Shown: piece by piece, positions 21,969 through 32,564 of the stretch | Position numbering within the stretch: the first letter of the stretch is position 1 | Layout: each line of letters starts with the position of its first letter | NCBI GenBank assembly: GCA_023853785.1 | Contig: JAJIRX010000510.1 | Location: 434,001-498,000 of the forward strand | Direction: 5' to 3' | DNA length: 64,000 nt | DNA from: Psilocybe azurescens | Lineage: Eukaryota > Basidiomycota > Agaricomycetes > Agaricales > Agrocybaceae | Notes under the pieces: model-generated | What the model was told of the DNA's origin: nothing | Database searches by the model: none | What the model saw: only the letters and a program-made list of their open reading frames with translations | Made by a program: the position numbers and the translations under genes

Positions 21969-23141
21969 TCAAGTGTACTTGATTGCGTTTGTGCAGGTGC
22001 CCACATTCTCCAAGCCTACCTCGACGACGTCGCCATTCTTCAACCAATTTGGGTTGGTTTTGCCCAACTGCACTCCGCTGGGCCTGTTCATGTCCGGTCA
22101 GCAGCCCTTCCAGGTTCGAAGAGATTCGGCATATAGCCAGATATTAATACTCACGTTCCAGTGAAAATGACATCTCCAGGCAGTAAAGTCGTCCCCATCG
22201 AGAAGAAAGAGACGAGATGCTTGACGCCGAATATCATGTTTGCAGTTGTGTCGTTTTGCTGCATCACACCGTTGACCTTTGTCCACAAATTGAGTGTCTG
22301 AGGGTCCTTGATGATGTTCGTGGAGACGATGGCTGGACCCCATGGAGCCCAGCCGTCCGCGCCTTTGCCCATGGAATATTGTGGCTGAGGTTGCCCACCA
22401 CGGTCTATTAATGAAAGCTTGTTCATGAGTACTCGTACTAAATCACAGAATAACAAGGCAGGGAATGTGGCGACTGACCGATCTGCCATCCTCTGTGGGA
22501 AACATCGTGCCCAGATGAGTATCCCAAAACGTGGTCCAGAGCCTCATCGTCTGAGATGTTGAACGCCTTTTTCTTGATGACGACGACGAGTTCGGTCTCG
22601 TAGTCCATTTCGGAGGTGAAGTTGCCTTGGGTTTGGTACCCTGCTGTTACTGGGATAGGATCGCTGGGAGTGTTCAACGCTGTCCAGGGTTTGTAGAAGA
22701 GGATGGGCCATTGTGGGATCTCGACACCTGCCTATGATGCATATAAGATTTGTGAAAAGAATACTAGAATGGTAGGACCTGCCTCTTCGCTGTGAGCGAC
22801 GTAGTTAAAGCCAACACAACGGACAGTTCGCACTCTTTCGTTCGGAAGAGGTGATAACAGTGTTTTAATCGGCTAAACGTCAGAGTCTCGTTCGATAATT
22901 TCGCTCATTCTGGGATATTGGATTGCATGCAAACCTTGACTTGGTTCGTGATCGAAAAGTCTCCCAAGATGTCGCCTGTGATTACGCGTGCAGACTTGCT
23001 TTTGGAGGCATCTGTTGTGCTGGAGGGAAGGATTGCATCGCCATAGTACTCCTTGTTGTCCGTTGAGATGAACCTGACAAAACGCTGGGCACCTGCAATA
23101 AAGGGCAGCGTAAGAATGACCGAGAGGGATGATAAACGCAT
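21969..23141 (-). CDS. Fumarylacetoacetate hydrolase family protein
   Basis: FAH-fold, metal-dependent C-C bond hydrolase or decarboxylase of the FAHD1/FAHD2 kind; substrate not determinable. Exon 1 encodes QRFVRFISTDNKEYYGDAIL, the usual opening. Later exons give VRCVGFNYVAHSEEAG, PWTALNTPSDPIPV, GNFTSEMDYETELVVVI (metal-site Glu residues), ALDHVLGYSSGHDVSHRGWQ, GKGADGWAPWGPAIVS and LLPGDVIFTG. A 70-bp intron (donor GTGAGT, acceptor …AACAG near 22093) restores TPSGVQLGKTNPNWLKNGD, and the gene ends NVGTCTNAIKYT at 21969. The first 18 residues (MRLSSLSVILTLPFIAGA) could be a signal, or the product of an unspliced 5' intron ending TTGCAG just before GTGCCCAG; I favour a different first exon further up. 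Confidence 0.85.
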
Positions 23142-23982
23142 GGATGATGCAAAAGCTGTGGATTGTGCGGAAGTGTGATTCTCCTTCCTCAGAAGAGGCT
23201 TTTATGTCTACGTTGTGAGAGCACTGAACATGGTCAGCACTTCTTCCAACCGGAAATATAGAGCAGCCCATTTAATGTGTGAGTATAGCCTAGTTGTTTG
23301 TTAGTTCTGATGTGAACTTTAGACCAGACTTCAGCCAGGCTTCTGGGGTTCTTGACGCGAAGTGATAAATGACGACCTAGTATCATGAAATCTGACTGAA
23401 GATGCCACAACCCATGATACGTTCCACTTTAGAAACGTCAAAATATGCCATAGAAGACCATTCAGCGGCTCACCGTCAGCATCCATGTCTGCCACCAATC
23501 TCTGTGCGCCCTCCTGATCCATGGGGCCTAGTTTCTCGCCGAAGTCCGATATCAAGCATGCGGGACTGGAGCATGAGCTTGCGTCTGTATCCAAGTATAC
23601 AAATAACCTTGTCACGAGAGACAAAACCTGGAGATATTTGAGCCGCGTTGTCCAGCGTTTCTGGACAGGCTTCCAGACTTCAGCGGTCCGCCGGGAATCT
23701 CAGAGTTGAATACAAACAGGAATGATGGTTATCTTATTAACGGCATGGTTACTAACAGACACCAACAGTGGGCTTGGATGGACAATTGTTGAAGAAGGAA
23801 AAAGAGTCGGGTGGATAGGACGTTAGGGATCGTTGCGATCAAAGTGCACGCGCTGTTTGACTGACAGACCCGCACCAAATAACGCGACGTCATTATTACC
23901 GAGTGCTTTGACAACTGTCCATCATACCTCTTCAGTTCATAGACTTGTTCACGGCGCGTTCGCCACATTCATATCATCACCA
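23142..23982. other. Intergenic between divergent genes
   Basis: Region between the FAH-family gene (minus) and the SigF-like gene (plus). A minus-strand open frame at 23331-23624 has no family resemblance. A first exon of the FAH gene may lie near 23150-23270. Confidence 0.4.
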
Positions 23983-24797
23983 ATGGAGGACCCAACTAAA
24001 GAAATAACATCAGTTGTCTACCAACTAACTGCAACAGACTCTCCCGACATCCAGAAATCAGCCATCGAAACATACATGACTTCCGATGTCGGTTTCCAAC
24101 ATCCAGTGTGCTCAATCAAGCCAGGCCCCAACTCAAGGGACTATGTCCTTGGAATATACCAGTGAGGTACTTTCAATCTCTTCTGCGGATGTGATTAACT
24201 GTCATGGGTAGGTGGTATCGTGTATTATCACCTCATATTGAAATCAAAGTCGAGAGCATCGGCAAGCCTTGTCCCATTTCAACTCTTCATTCAACTAAAC
24301 GACCATCACCTTAGTATTTGACGCGAAACAAGGTCTGCTTTACTTGGAAGGGATTCAGTGGTTCAAACTATTTTTCTTGCCTATCAAACCGGCTCCGGCA
24401 AGGTGCGTATTCACTCACCAAAGTAGCCTGGCTCGTTGCTCATCTTGAAATTTCTTCGACAGGCTTATCATCCGCCTGACTCTAAGAAAGAAAGATGGTC
24501 TATACTACATATCACAACAAGAAGATTTCTACCATCCAGAGGTTCATTTCGCTCCAAACATTATCACTTTATTGTTTTACTGACGCCAAGTTTGTGACGC
24601 AGGACTTTGCAGCTCTACTTCTGCCCACCACTGCCCCTTTCGTCCGTTTTGGGCTGACTGTAGGTGGTGTCGTATCAAACATACTAGCTCGTGGAGCCAA
24701 TATGTTGGGGTTCTGGCGTCCCGCTGGAGAAATGGAAGACCCAGGTATAGCGTCTCATGCCCCAAGTGAAGCTGGGCTATACGATAAAGAGGAATGA
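23983..24797 (+). CDS. SigF-like NTF2-like domain protein
   Basis: Member of a fungal family of about 200 residues with an NTF2-like fold, role unknown. Starts MEDPTKEITSVVYQLTATDS (23983) and continues QHPVCSIKPGPNSRDYVLGI. Spliced exons follow: YQWYRVLSPHIEIKVESI, then VFDAKQGLLYLEGIQWFKLF…KPAPAR, LIIRLTLRKKDGLYYISQQE and FAALLLPTTAPFVRFGL…NMLGFWRPAG, ending GLYDKEE at 24797. All joins keep frame. The second intron (24262-24314) appears to have a GC donor (G|GCAAGC) in place of GT; with it the protein reads through exactly as relatives do. The final hydrophobic stretch suggests membrane contact. Confidence 0.8.
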
Positions 24798-25348
24798 GAT
24801 AGTTATAATCCACTTTCTTATGGTGTCAATAGGTGCGAATATTATCTGATTTCAACCAAACAATCGTTGCGGCTCTTTCGTCCCCCTTGAAGTGAAGAGA
24901 GAGGAAATCGTCCAAGTTATCTTCCAACATATTCGATCATAGGTTGACGTCGAGGTTGACGTTGGCTGATCGTGTCGCGCGTCATCTTTTTAGTCAACCT
25001 CCTGGTCCGATTCCAATCGATCAAATGTCGTTAATTTTGGGGTAGGAAGATAAGCCATTGACTACCCAGAAAACAAATCCCGCTATTCCCCGCCAAACAA
25101 GCCGACAAAGGCGGTTTCCCATCAGCTCATTCTCAATCCTCCTGCAAAAAATTTAGACAAGGCGGTACAGTGCGAGCTTTTTTAACGCTTTGAAATGTGA
25201 TAATGACAAGAATAGAATAGGATCGATGGTCGAATATGGGTTCGAGAAGATCGTTTGGGGACTTTCATCCTGCGGATAACCTGGATTTAGGAATTCAATC
25301 GAGTCTGTCGATCCTCGTCTTTCTATCGGTCAGCCACGCCAGGATGTG

Positions 25349-25355
25349 TATAAAT
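25349..25355 (+). promoter_or_regulatory. TATA box of the acidic multi-exon gene
   Basis: TATAAAT lies 111 bp before the ATG at 25466. The leader between them is A/C-rich with CAACA words, common in strongly transcribed fungal genes. Confidence 0.5.
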
Positions 25356-25465
25356 TCCTGGCCAACTCTCCTTTACCTCCATCAACACAATTACAACAAT
25401 CCAGCCCACTTTCCAGCAATAACCATTTCATACCAAACACCAATCAATCTTACTTTATTTCAATA

Positions 25466-28400
25466 ATGCCTATCCATATCTCTGTCGACTCTGTCAAAGA
25501 TACCTTCATGTCTGGCTTCTCCCTGGCCAAGCCCGCCCTCGCACTCCTCGCCGAGCGTTTGGACGATGCTCGCGACTCTGGCGTCGGCTGCGGCAGCGTC
25601 AAGAAGGAGCGCGTCTCGATGCCCGCCCTCATCGAGCGCCACGGCCGCTTCGAGACCGCCGTGATGTGCGCGGCCGTCGAGAACATGGCCTGCGCCTTCC
25701 TCCTGCGCAACCACGGCGTGCGCGGCGCGATCGAGCGCACGCTCCCGCTCGTGAGCACCCGCGCGCGCGACACCTTCGACGGCGCGTGCGGCTTCCTCAT
25801 CGACAGGGCGCACACCCTCGTCGACGCCGCGGCCAGGTCCCTCGACGACACTGTCGCCGCGGCCGCGGCCCCCTCCCCCTTCCCCCTTCGTCGCTTGTCG
25901 TTCATGTAGGTGTGCGGGTCGTGCACGCGGGCATGCGCAGGGTGCTCGGGGAGGACTACGTCGAGGCCGCGCGGGAGTATGCGCGGGCGATCCCTGCCCG
26001 CACCGTGGCGTACTCCAAGATCAAGGTCGTCAAGGTGTATGTGCCGTGCAAGGCCAAGGTCGAGCGGATGAGGACGGAATCGCGTCTTGTGTCGGTCTTC
26101 TGTGAGGGAGTATTTCAGTCTTCGGTCTTCAGCGTTGTTGGGGCTTCGATTTTCTTCGCGTTCACCCATGTCTACGCTATCCCTTTCGAGGAGGACGAGG
26201 AGGAGGCCGTCCCTCTCTGTGCCCCTGCCCCCGTCTTGGCCAAAGGTCCTGCTTTCACCTTAGCCTCGGACTGGCGCAGCTCTGGTGTCGTCTTTGTCCG
26301 CCACGTACCAGCGGTCGTGGTTGTCGAATCTTCCTCCACCACTAGTGGCTTGGCTAAGGTCATGGAGGATGAGGATGAGGATGAGGATGAGGATAGCGTC
26401 ACTGATGGCGATGGCGATGGCGGCGAGGCTGATTCCGAGGACAATGCTGACGAGATCTCTCTTGCTGCTACCACGGACGACGATTCGGACGACAGCACGG
26501 TCAATGCTTCTGGTAATGCTTCCGCTGTCGAGGATAAGGTGGGAGAGGAGGTTGAGAGAAGGATCGAGGATGTTGTTGCCATCTTGGAGGAGAAGAGGAA
26601 GATCGAGCTTAGGGACGTGGCTGAGGCTGAGGCTGAGGTCCAAGTTCAGGAGGATATCGTTGTCGAGGACGTGGCGAATGATGTGGCTGAGGATGAGGTT
26701 GAGGTTGGGGCACAGGTTCAGGTGGTGGATGCTATCCTTGTCGAGGACGCGGTGGATGCTGAGGTCAACATCATTAACGACGCCGAGGCCAAGGTTGTTG
26801 TCGTTGTCAAGAAGACGGAGGCTATCGTCAAGTTCGATGAGGTCGATGCTGGCTCTGAGGTCGAGGTCGAGGTTGGCATCGAGGATGTCTTCGACATCGA
26901 CATCGTCATCGTCATCGACAATAAGGTCAAGGCTAGCGTCCAGGACATCTTCGGCATTGACTCCGACAGCAAGGTCGAGAAAATCGGGGTCGACATCAGT
27001 GGCAAGCTTCAGGTCGAGGATCTTCCCGTATCTGCAGGCAAACGATATGAGGTTCAGGATGTTCCCACTGGCCCTATCTCCATCTTCATCAGCACCGTCG
27101 ACACCGTCGACAACACCATCGACAACGATAAAGACAACACCAGCGCTACCAACACCGACACCACCAGCACCAACACCAACGACAATGCCGAAGAGTCCAA
27201 GGATATCAAGGGCAAGGCCAGCACCGTCATGGACGACGAGACCTACGAAAAGCTTCTCTACGCCATCCTCAACGACGTGAGCCCCTCGGCGTCGGTCTTC
27301 GATCTGCTGCCAGAATCGTCCTCGGGTCTCAGCCTTATCGACCTCAGGATCGAGGAAGCTTGGGACGCACAAAATAGATCCGAGCCTCAGGAAGATGGTG
27401 CTCTCGTCACTAGCGTAAGTCATATTCCTTTCCTCTTTCTTGTTCGATTGTTTTTTAATCAGACGATGTGTAGAATGTTGCTTCGTCGTCAGGTACCGCT
27501 GGCACTTCTGCTGCTATTCAAGATTGGATGAATGTGAGTCTACTTTTTACTTCATTTTCTTTCAAATCGTTGGTCGCTGACGAACCATTTGACATGAAGA
27601 TGACCGCATCCGAATTCGATGAAACAATTAGAAACGACGATACTGCTACGTCCTATCAGCTTGAAGAAAAGGTGTGCATGACACTCTTTCTAGACTGGCA
27701 CGACGCTGATGATCCATTCATTTTTTGTAGGACAAGGTCCCCGGGGCTACTGTCGATGAATTTACTTCGGAAAAGGCGGCTTGGAAGCACTTGCATTGGG
27801 TGCGTCTTCTTTGTCTGAGGATCTGCTTGGAAACCCGGCATTAAAAACATTTGGACTTGAGCAGATGGTGGCACCTGAAGACTTTGACAAGGATTATGAC
27901 CCCCATTCCGATATGGTCGAAGGGTGCAAATTCAAGGTGTGTATTTCTCTTGTGGGCATGGAGGTGTATTTAACGCATCGTGCAGAATACACTATTATCT
28001 GGTTTGGAAAAGAATGTTGGCACAAAGATAGAGGCTACTATTGCTACGCACGATGGAATGAACAAAATGGTTTGTACTTACATTATTTGTTTTGGTCATT
28101 GGCATTAACCAACTCGCGCAGGTTGAAGTTATTAAAGTTGACAGGGAAAATGTTACTGCAGAAGTGGACGGTTCCGTTGCAAAGCCTGAAGACACAGTTC
28201 CGGAGAATGAGGTCGAGGATAAGGTATGTATATCTTTATTCTTTTGATTCACCAGTATTCATCATCTCGTTTAGGTTGAAGTCGAGGAAGAGGTTCACGA
28301 TGAAGAGACTGGTACTATTGCAAATAGCGAAGGCGTCGTTGCAGGGAATAACAGTGAAGATGAGAACGAGGTACGCGTGCCTTTTATTTCTTGATCACTG

Positions 28401-30406
28401 GCAACTAACATCTCGCGTCTCACTTAGAATGAAATGCATGAGACTAAGAAAGAGCGTGTCGTCGAAGATGAGAATGGTTTCATTGCACATTCGGAGAACA
28501 AGGTTAAAACACTGGTAATGGTACGTCTATCTATCTATTTGTTTTTATTTCCTAATCAACCACGACTGACATCTCTAGCAGGTTGGGGCACTTCCAACTA
28601 TCGTAGAGGACGTTGCCGAGGAAGATGAGGACAATTCTTACGCACAAGATGAGGAGGTTGCTATTCTGGAGGAGGTCAAGATCGAGGTATGTGCGCCTTT
28701 ATCATGCTTGGTCATCGTTAATAACCTACCCGCACAGGCTGAAACATTTGCATTAATTGAGAAGCACGGTGTCGGCGACGAAGATGATTCTGTTGCACAG
28801 GGAGTCGAGACTAAGAATATGGTACGTATTTTGTTCTGTTTATTGGTCACTAGACTAAATGTATCATTTAGATTATACCGCTTGTTACTATTACGAAAAG
28901 CATCGACGACAGGAGAGAGGGAAGACGAAGAACCGGTCTTCACGATGATGGTACATCCTACTTCATGACTTACCTTCAGCACGTCATTGACAGTTTCTTT
29001 TAGAATGATTGGGCTGCAGAAGTCGAGAGAAGCTTCACACAACTTGAAGATCAAAGCCAGATCGAGGTATGTATCATCGCTTGCTACGAACGATATGTTA
29101 CTAAGATGTCTCTTCTAGATTGATTGTGTCCACGCCGCTCTTGTCGGAGACATCACGTTCGAGGAGTTGGATCAAGCAAAGGTTGGTTCTATCTTTTATC
29201 TGAGGTCTTCATTTCTCTAACGATTACATTTACCATTGATAGGTCAATGAAGCTGGATCCAATTTTGTTGTCAATCTGGGCGAGGTGTGTATTTTTGCCT
29301 TGTCTAGACAGACTGTTTGTCTTAATACCGGTCTAGATCGATGAAGGCTGCCCTACTTTCGGTGTCAGGGTCGAACAGAAAAGCCAGACATGTCAGGACT
29401 TCGGAAGCGCCAGCGGATACGAAGCTTGTGCTTCCTCGCAAAGTTACGAGGGACGTGTTGAGGTACGTAATTTGAATTTCTTTGCTGCTATGTATTCTCA
29501 TACCTGTACCTCTCACTCTAGGTGGAAGACTATGAGGCTGCCACACACGACGTCCGCGAGGAATGGGGCCCCCTCTCCAGCTTCTCATCGTCCATGCCTT
29601 GCATCGCATCGTCGTCCTCTGTCAAGGAGGCGCTCAGTTTAAACACTAGCGTCTCGTTCGACTGCAGGCCCATCGGAGCGATGGGCTTCATGAACACCGC
29701 TATGTCGTTCATGGAGCAAGGCGGCTCGGACATAGCTGAGGGAGTCGAGGGTGCCGAGAGCCAGGCACTGAAGGCTCAGGCGGCGGCGTCGTCGTCGAAA
29801 TCCACCCTCACCCCCACCGCCGCGCCTTTCGTGCCCAGGGCGCACCTCGGATCGACCCCCATGGGGTCGGAGAACAAGCCACCCGCCTACTGGGAGCCAG
29901 CGCGCACGACAGCGGTCACCATCGAGCCCCCACGTCCGCAACGCCGCCGCACCGCCCAAAGCACTGGGCGGCGCGCCAGGCATTGGCGCACATGGGTCAG
30001 AGCGGCAAGGCAAAACCCCGCATCCTCGGGGACCGCAACATCAACGCGTGATCGCCCGGTCGCAGCGCAGCCCACCCGGTCTGTGGGTTCCATAACCCAT
30101 CAGAAGCCCACCAGGTCACGTAGGGGAGGGAGTCGGGTCAGGGCATGGAGGGAGTTGGTCGGAGGGGTAGCCTCACCCGAGGCGAGACGCGATATGGGGT
30201 GGACGGGGAGCCCGAGGGAGTTAGGAGGGGCGCCGCGCATACTAGCGGGTAAACAGCGAGCTCTGCTCGCGTTTACCTCGCGCTTCCCAGTATGCGCATG
30301 CCCTTCGTTTCTCCCTTGCCGGTGCCTTTCCGTCACCCAGACTCGCGTCTCGTTTCGCCAACAGAGGCTGCTTCCGACGACCGATAGCCCTCCACCTGTC
30401 CGATAA
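25466..30406 (+). CDS. Very acidic low-complexity protein in about 18 exons, unknown function
   Basis: Exon 1 (25466-25836) begins MPIHISVDSVKDTFMSGFSL and is alanine-rich and GC-rich. A probable 104-bp intron (25837-25940) joins to a 1.47-kb exon that turns highly acidic (MEDEDEDEDEDSVTDGD…, many EV/DV/VE repeats). From 27415 the gene is a chain of small exons: 27474-27533, 27600-27671, 27731-27799, 27865-27936, 27986-28069, 28122-28223, 28275-28370, 28428-28520, 28582-28686, 28738-28821, 28872-28950, 29004-29066, 29119-29181, 29243-29284, 29337-29462. Each is flanked by phase-0 introns of about 50-60 bp, and all but one (28872-28950, 79 bp) are multiples of three. That exon needs a one-base correction to run from SIDD into EREDEEPVFTMM. 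The last exon (from 29522) ends literally at 30406, but its Arg-rich tail looks out of frame; one frame over gives AHMGQSGKAKPRILGD and a stop near 30050. No known domain seen. Confidence 0.6.
30235..30297. repeat. Long GC-rich hairpin
   Basis: Nested inverted repeat. Outer 9-bp arms GCGCATACT/AGTATGCGC (30235-30243, 30289-30297) enclose inner arms GGTAAAC-A-GCGAGC / GCTCGC-GTTTACC with a 3-base loop near 30262-30264. It lies inside the doubtful Arg-rich tail of the preceding gene. It may be an end or internal part of a short non-autonomous element (30050-30540 looks unlike its surroundings) or a 3' RNA structure. Confidence 0.6.
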
Positions 30407-31427
30407 CCTTTACTAACTTCCTCGTGCCAAAAAATATACCCACAGACCGGCTGGTTCCACCCCGACCCGCCTCCGCTTTGGCTCTTTGATCTGAGCCTAT
30501 CCTGGTTAGCCCCTTTCCTTCCCTCAGTCACTAAAAAGACCAAAAACATGGACCCTGTATATGCACAAGTAGATAGATTTTTTCTTATTTTGATACTTGG
30601 ACTACTATTTTATTATCCTGATTATTTAATGACTTCTATTACTTGCAATAAAAATCACATTCTACTCTATATTTTTTAAGTGTGAGTTGAGTTCAATAAA
30701 ATTTCAGAAAGTTCTTCAAAATTGAAAGAAGTCAGTAAGCCCCTAAGTGAACTTTGTGATATTGTCATCATAATCTTTCAAACTAATTACCAAGAGCCAA
30801 CTAAGAGCGAGATCATATTTGCCCAAATTCACCTTTACTCAACCTATACCCTTTACTTTTTTCCAACTTTTCTTTGTAAACCACTCCGAAATCATCATTT
30901 ATGGTCTGCACCAAGTTTTTTCCAATGCCAACGTATATATTTGGTGTATTGTCTGGTGCTCAACATTCGAAAGCTTGTAAATTATTGCGCGAGTCGCGTT
31001 TCGAAGCAACGAGCACGAATCATCGAACGCGCAAGCATCGCAGCGCAGCTCAAGGGGGTACTGGGATGACGATCTGTGACCCGAGGTAAGGGGGGGAGGG
31101 CCCAGGGGCCTTAAACTTTTTATTTTTTCAGTGGCTAAACCTCAAATTCTGGGCTGCTGTGAGATAAGGAGCTACCCTTCAAGGTTTAAGAGAAAGGAAT
31201 GCGCCATAGAAGCCAATTCCAGCTTTTAATAGACTTTTTTCCATTTTCTGTCTGATGATGATGTCTGGTGGGTCCATTTCAGTGGCAATTCATCTGAATG
31301 TTTCTGAAAACTCTTCAAAACTATTTGACTGACCTATTTATGACTATGCATGTCCAAATCCGACATAAAATAAGCTTCATATGTCAAAAACTTGGTTTAT
31401 ATTTGCTTATAGCCATCAAAACATACC
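30407..31427. other. AT-rich intergenic stretch with a gene-fragment copy
   Basis: After about 30540 the base composition drops sharply to AT-rich. No gene or LTR seen. It contains the 42-bp fragment at 31009-31050 listed separately. Confidence 0.4.
31009..31050 (+). repeat. Diverged copy of the first codons of the gene at 32577
   Basis: About 36 of 42 bases match 32577-32618, the start of the SURP-like gene (encoded STNHR(K/T)RKHRSAA). The ATG is ACG here. The two copies stand in direct orientation on either side of the gag gene. Confidence 0.65.
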
Positions 31428-31545
31428 CTATATAGAAGGGGCGAGCCTGGGTATTTTCTGACATCCCGGTACCCCTTGTTTCTCCTCGTACAATCCCTGT
31501 TCATATTCATACTCGGCCTCGAAAGGTTCGTCCTCTTCGTGTCTT

Positions 31546-32280
31546 TCACCACCATACTCTATCACATTCCCAGCTCCTGTATTGCCTGTCCAATGCAACA
31601 GCACGGTTGGTCCAATTTTGAATGTTCGCCGTTCCGTCTGCATTCTCTTCTGGTAGTGGAAAAGTCGTTTCGAGTTTTTTCCATAATTCCTTGTTGAGTC
31701 CTTTTTTAAAAAAGAAAAGGCCTGCAGCATCATTGAACCCAGATCTAATGAAATGTGCCTTGAACACTGTAACGTATTCTTCGCATGTCATGCTACCTTG
31801 TTTTATTGTTGTGATTTTTTCCAGAACATCGTCCCTCGAGGTATAGCTTCCGAAGTGTCCTAAGAAAGACGCTTTGAATTCTTCCCAGTTGGCGAAGGGA
31901 CATTCCGGTGGGGTTCTATGTTCATGTTCCAGCATGTCGGCCCTGATGTTATGCGACCAAACTGTTGCCAGGTTATTGTTTCCTCCGCGAATTATGGAAA
32001 GAGCGAAGTAAATTTGGTCCTTGTAATCAGTGACACGGCAAAGTCGCAAATAGGTTTCACATTCTTTGATAAAATTGTCATACTGTTCCGGATTGCCGTC
32101 GTAGTCTGCAGGAGGTTTCAATGAGTCGTACCATTCTGTTTGTGCTGGGGTGGCTACATATATCGTAGCTGCAGCTGTGTTGTTGACTCGTGCCGTGGTA
32201 GAGTTGTTCGATATAGGAATAAAATATCCTATTGCAATGATGAGAGCACCGATAGTGTATATCCCCAGTTGGATAGACAT
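31546..32280 (-). mobile_element. Lone Ty3/Gypsy-like gag gene
   Basis: 244-codon open frame with a Retrotrans_gag-type core: LKPPADYDGNPEQYDNFIKE, then FALSIIRGG…W, WEEFKASFLGHF, EKITTIKQGSMTCEEYV and LNKELWKKLETTF, the usual order. It has an N-terminal hydrophobic segment (LGIYTIGALIIAIGYFI), which ordinary gag proteins lack. It stops soon after DRQYRSW; a second frame (31428-31733) overlaps the end. There is no zinc knuckle, protease, reverse transcriptase or integrase on either strand and no LTR. Either a truncated relic or a gag taken over by the host; the long intact frame favours recent or selected sequence. Confidence 0.7.
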
Positions 32281-32564
32281 GGTGTAGCTGGTCCTGAATA
32301 CTCAGTGGTATTGGGTTTGAAAATGAATAGAGGTGCAGAGATGTTACCAGTCAAGAGTAGTTTCAAAGGAGTGAGGCATTAACTTATGTCAGGACTGAAC
32401 TAAACCAGGTTAAAGCAAAGGGGTAACTAAGTCATATGGACTGTATTTATTCTATGTGGAATGACCATGAGGAAGGCGTAAGGCAAAAGACTACAGACTG
32501 CGGCATGTGGAAAACGTGAGGAAAACGTGAGGATAAGGCGTGGAAATAATGAAATGAACAACCC

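Noticed and set aside
22105..22120. GGTTCGAAG word resembling a tRNA B box
   Set aside because: No A box or cloverleaf around it; it lies inside an intron of the FAH-family gene.
26285..27280. 331-codon Arg/Ser-rich plus-strand frame
   Set aside because: Out-of-frame shadow of the same low-complexity exon.
26260..27423. 387-codon open frame on the minus strand
   Set aside because: It is the antisense shadow of GAG/G/T-rich acidic codons; it has no splice structure, and the plus-strand reading continues across neighbouring exons.
31428..32280. Complete retrotransposon
   Set aside because: No LTRs, primer-binding site, protease, reverse transcriptase or integrase could be read on either strand.
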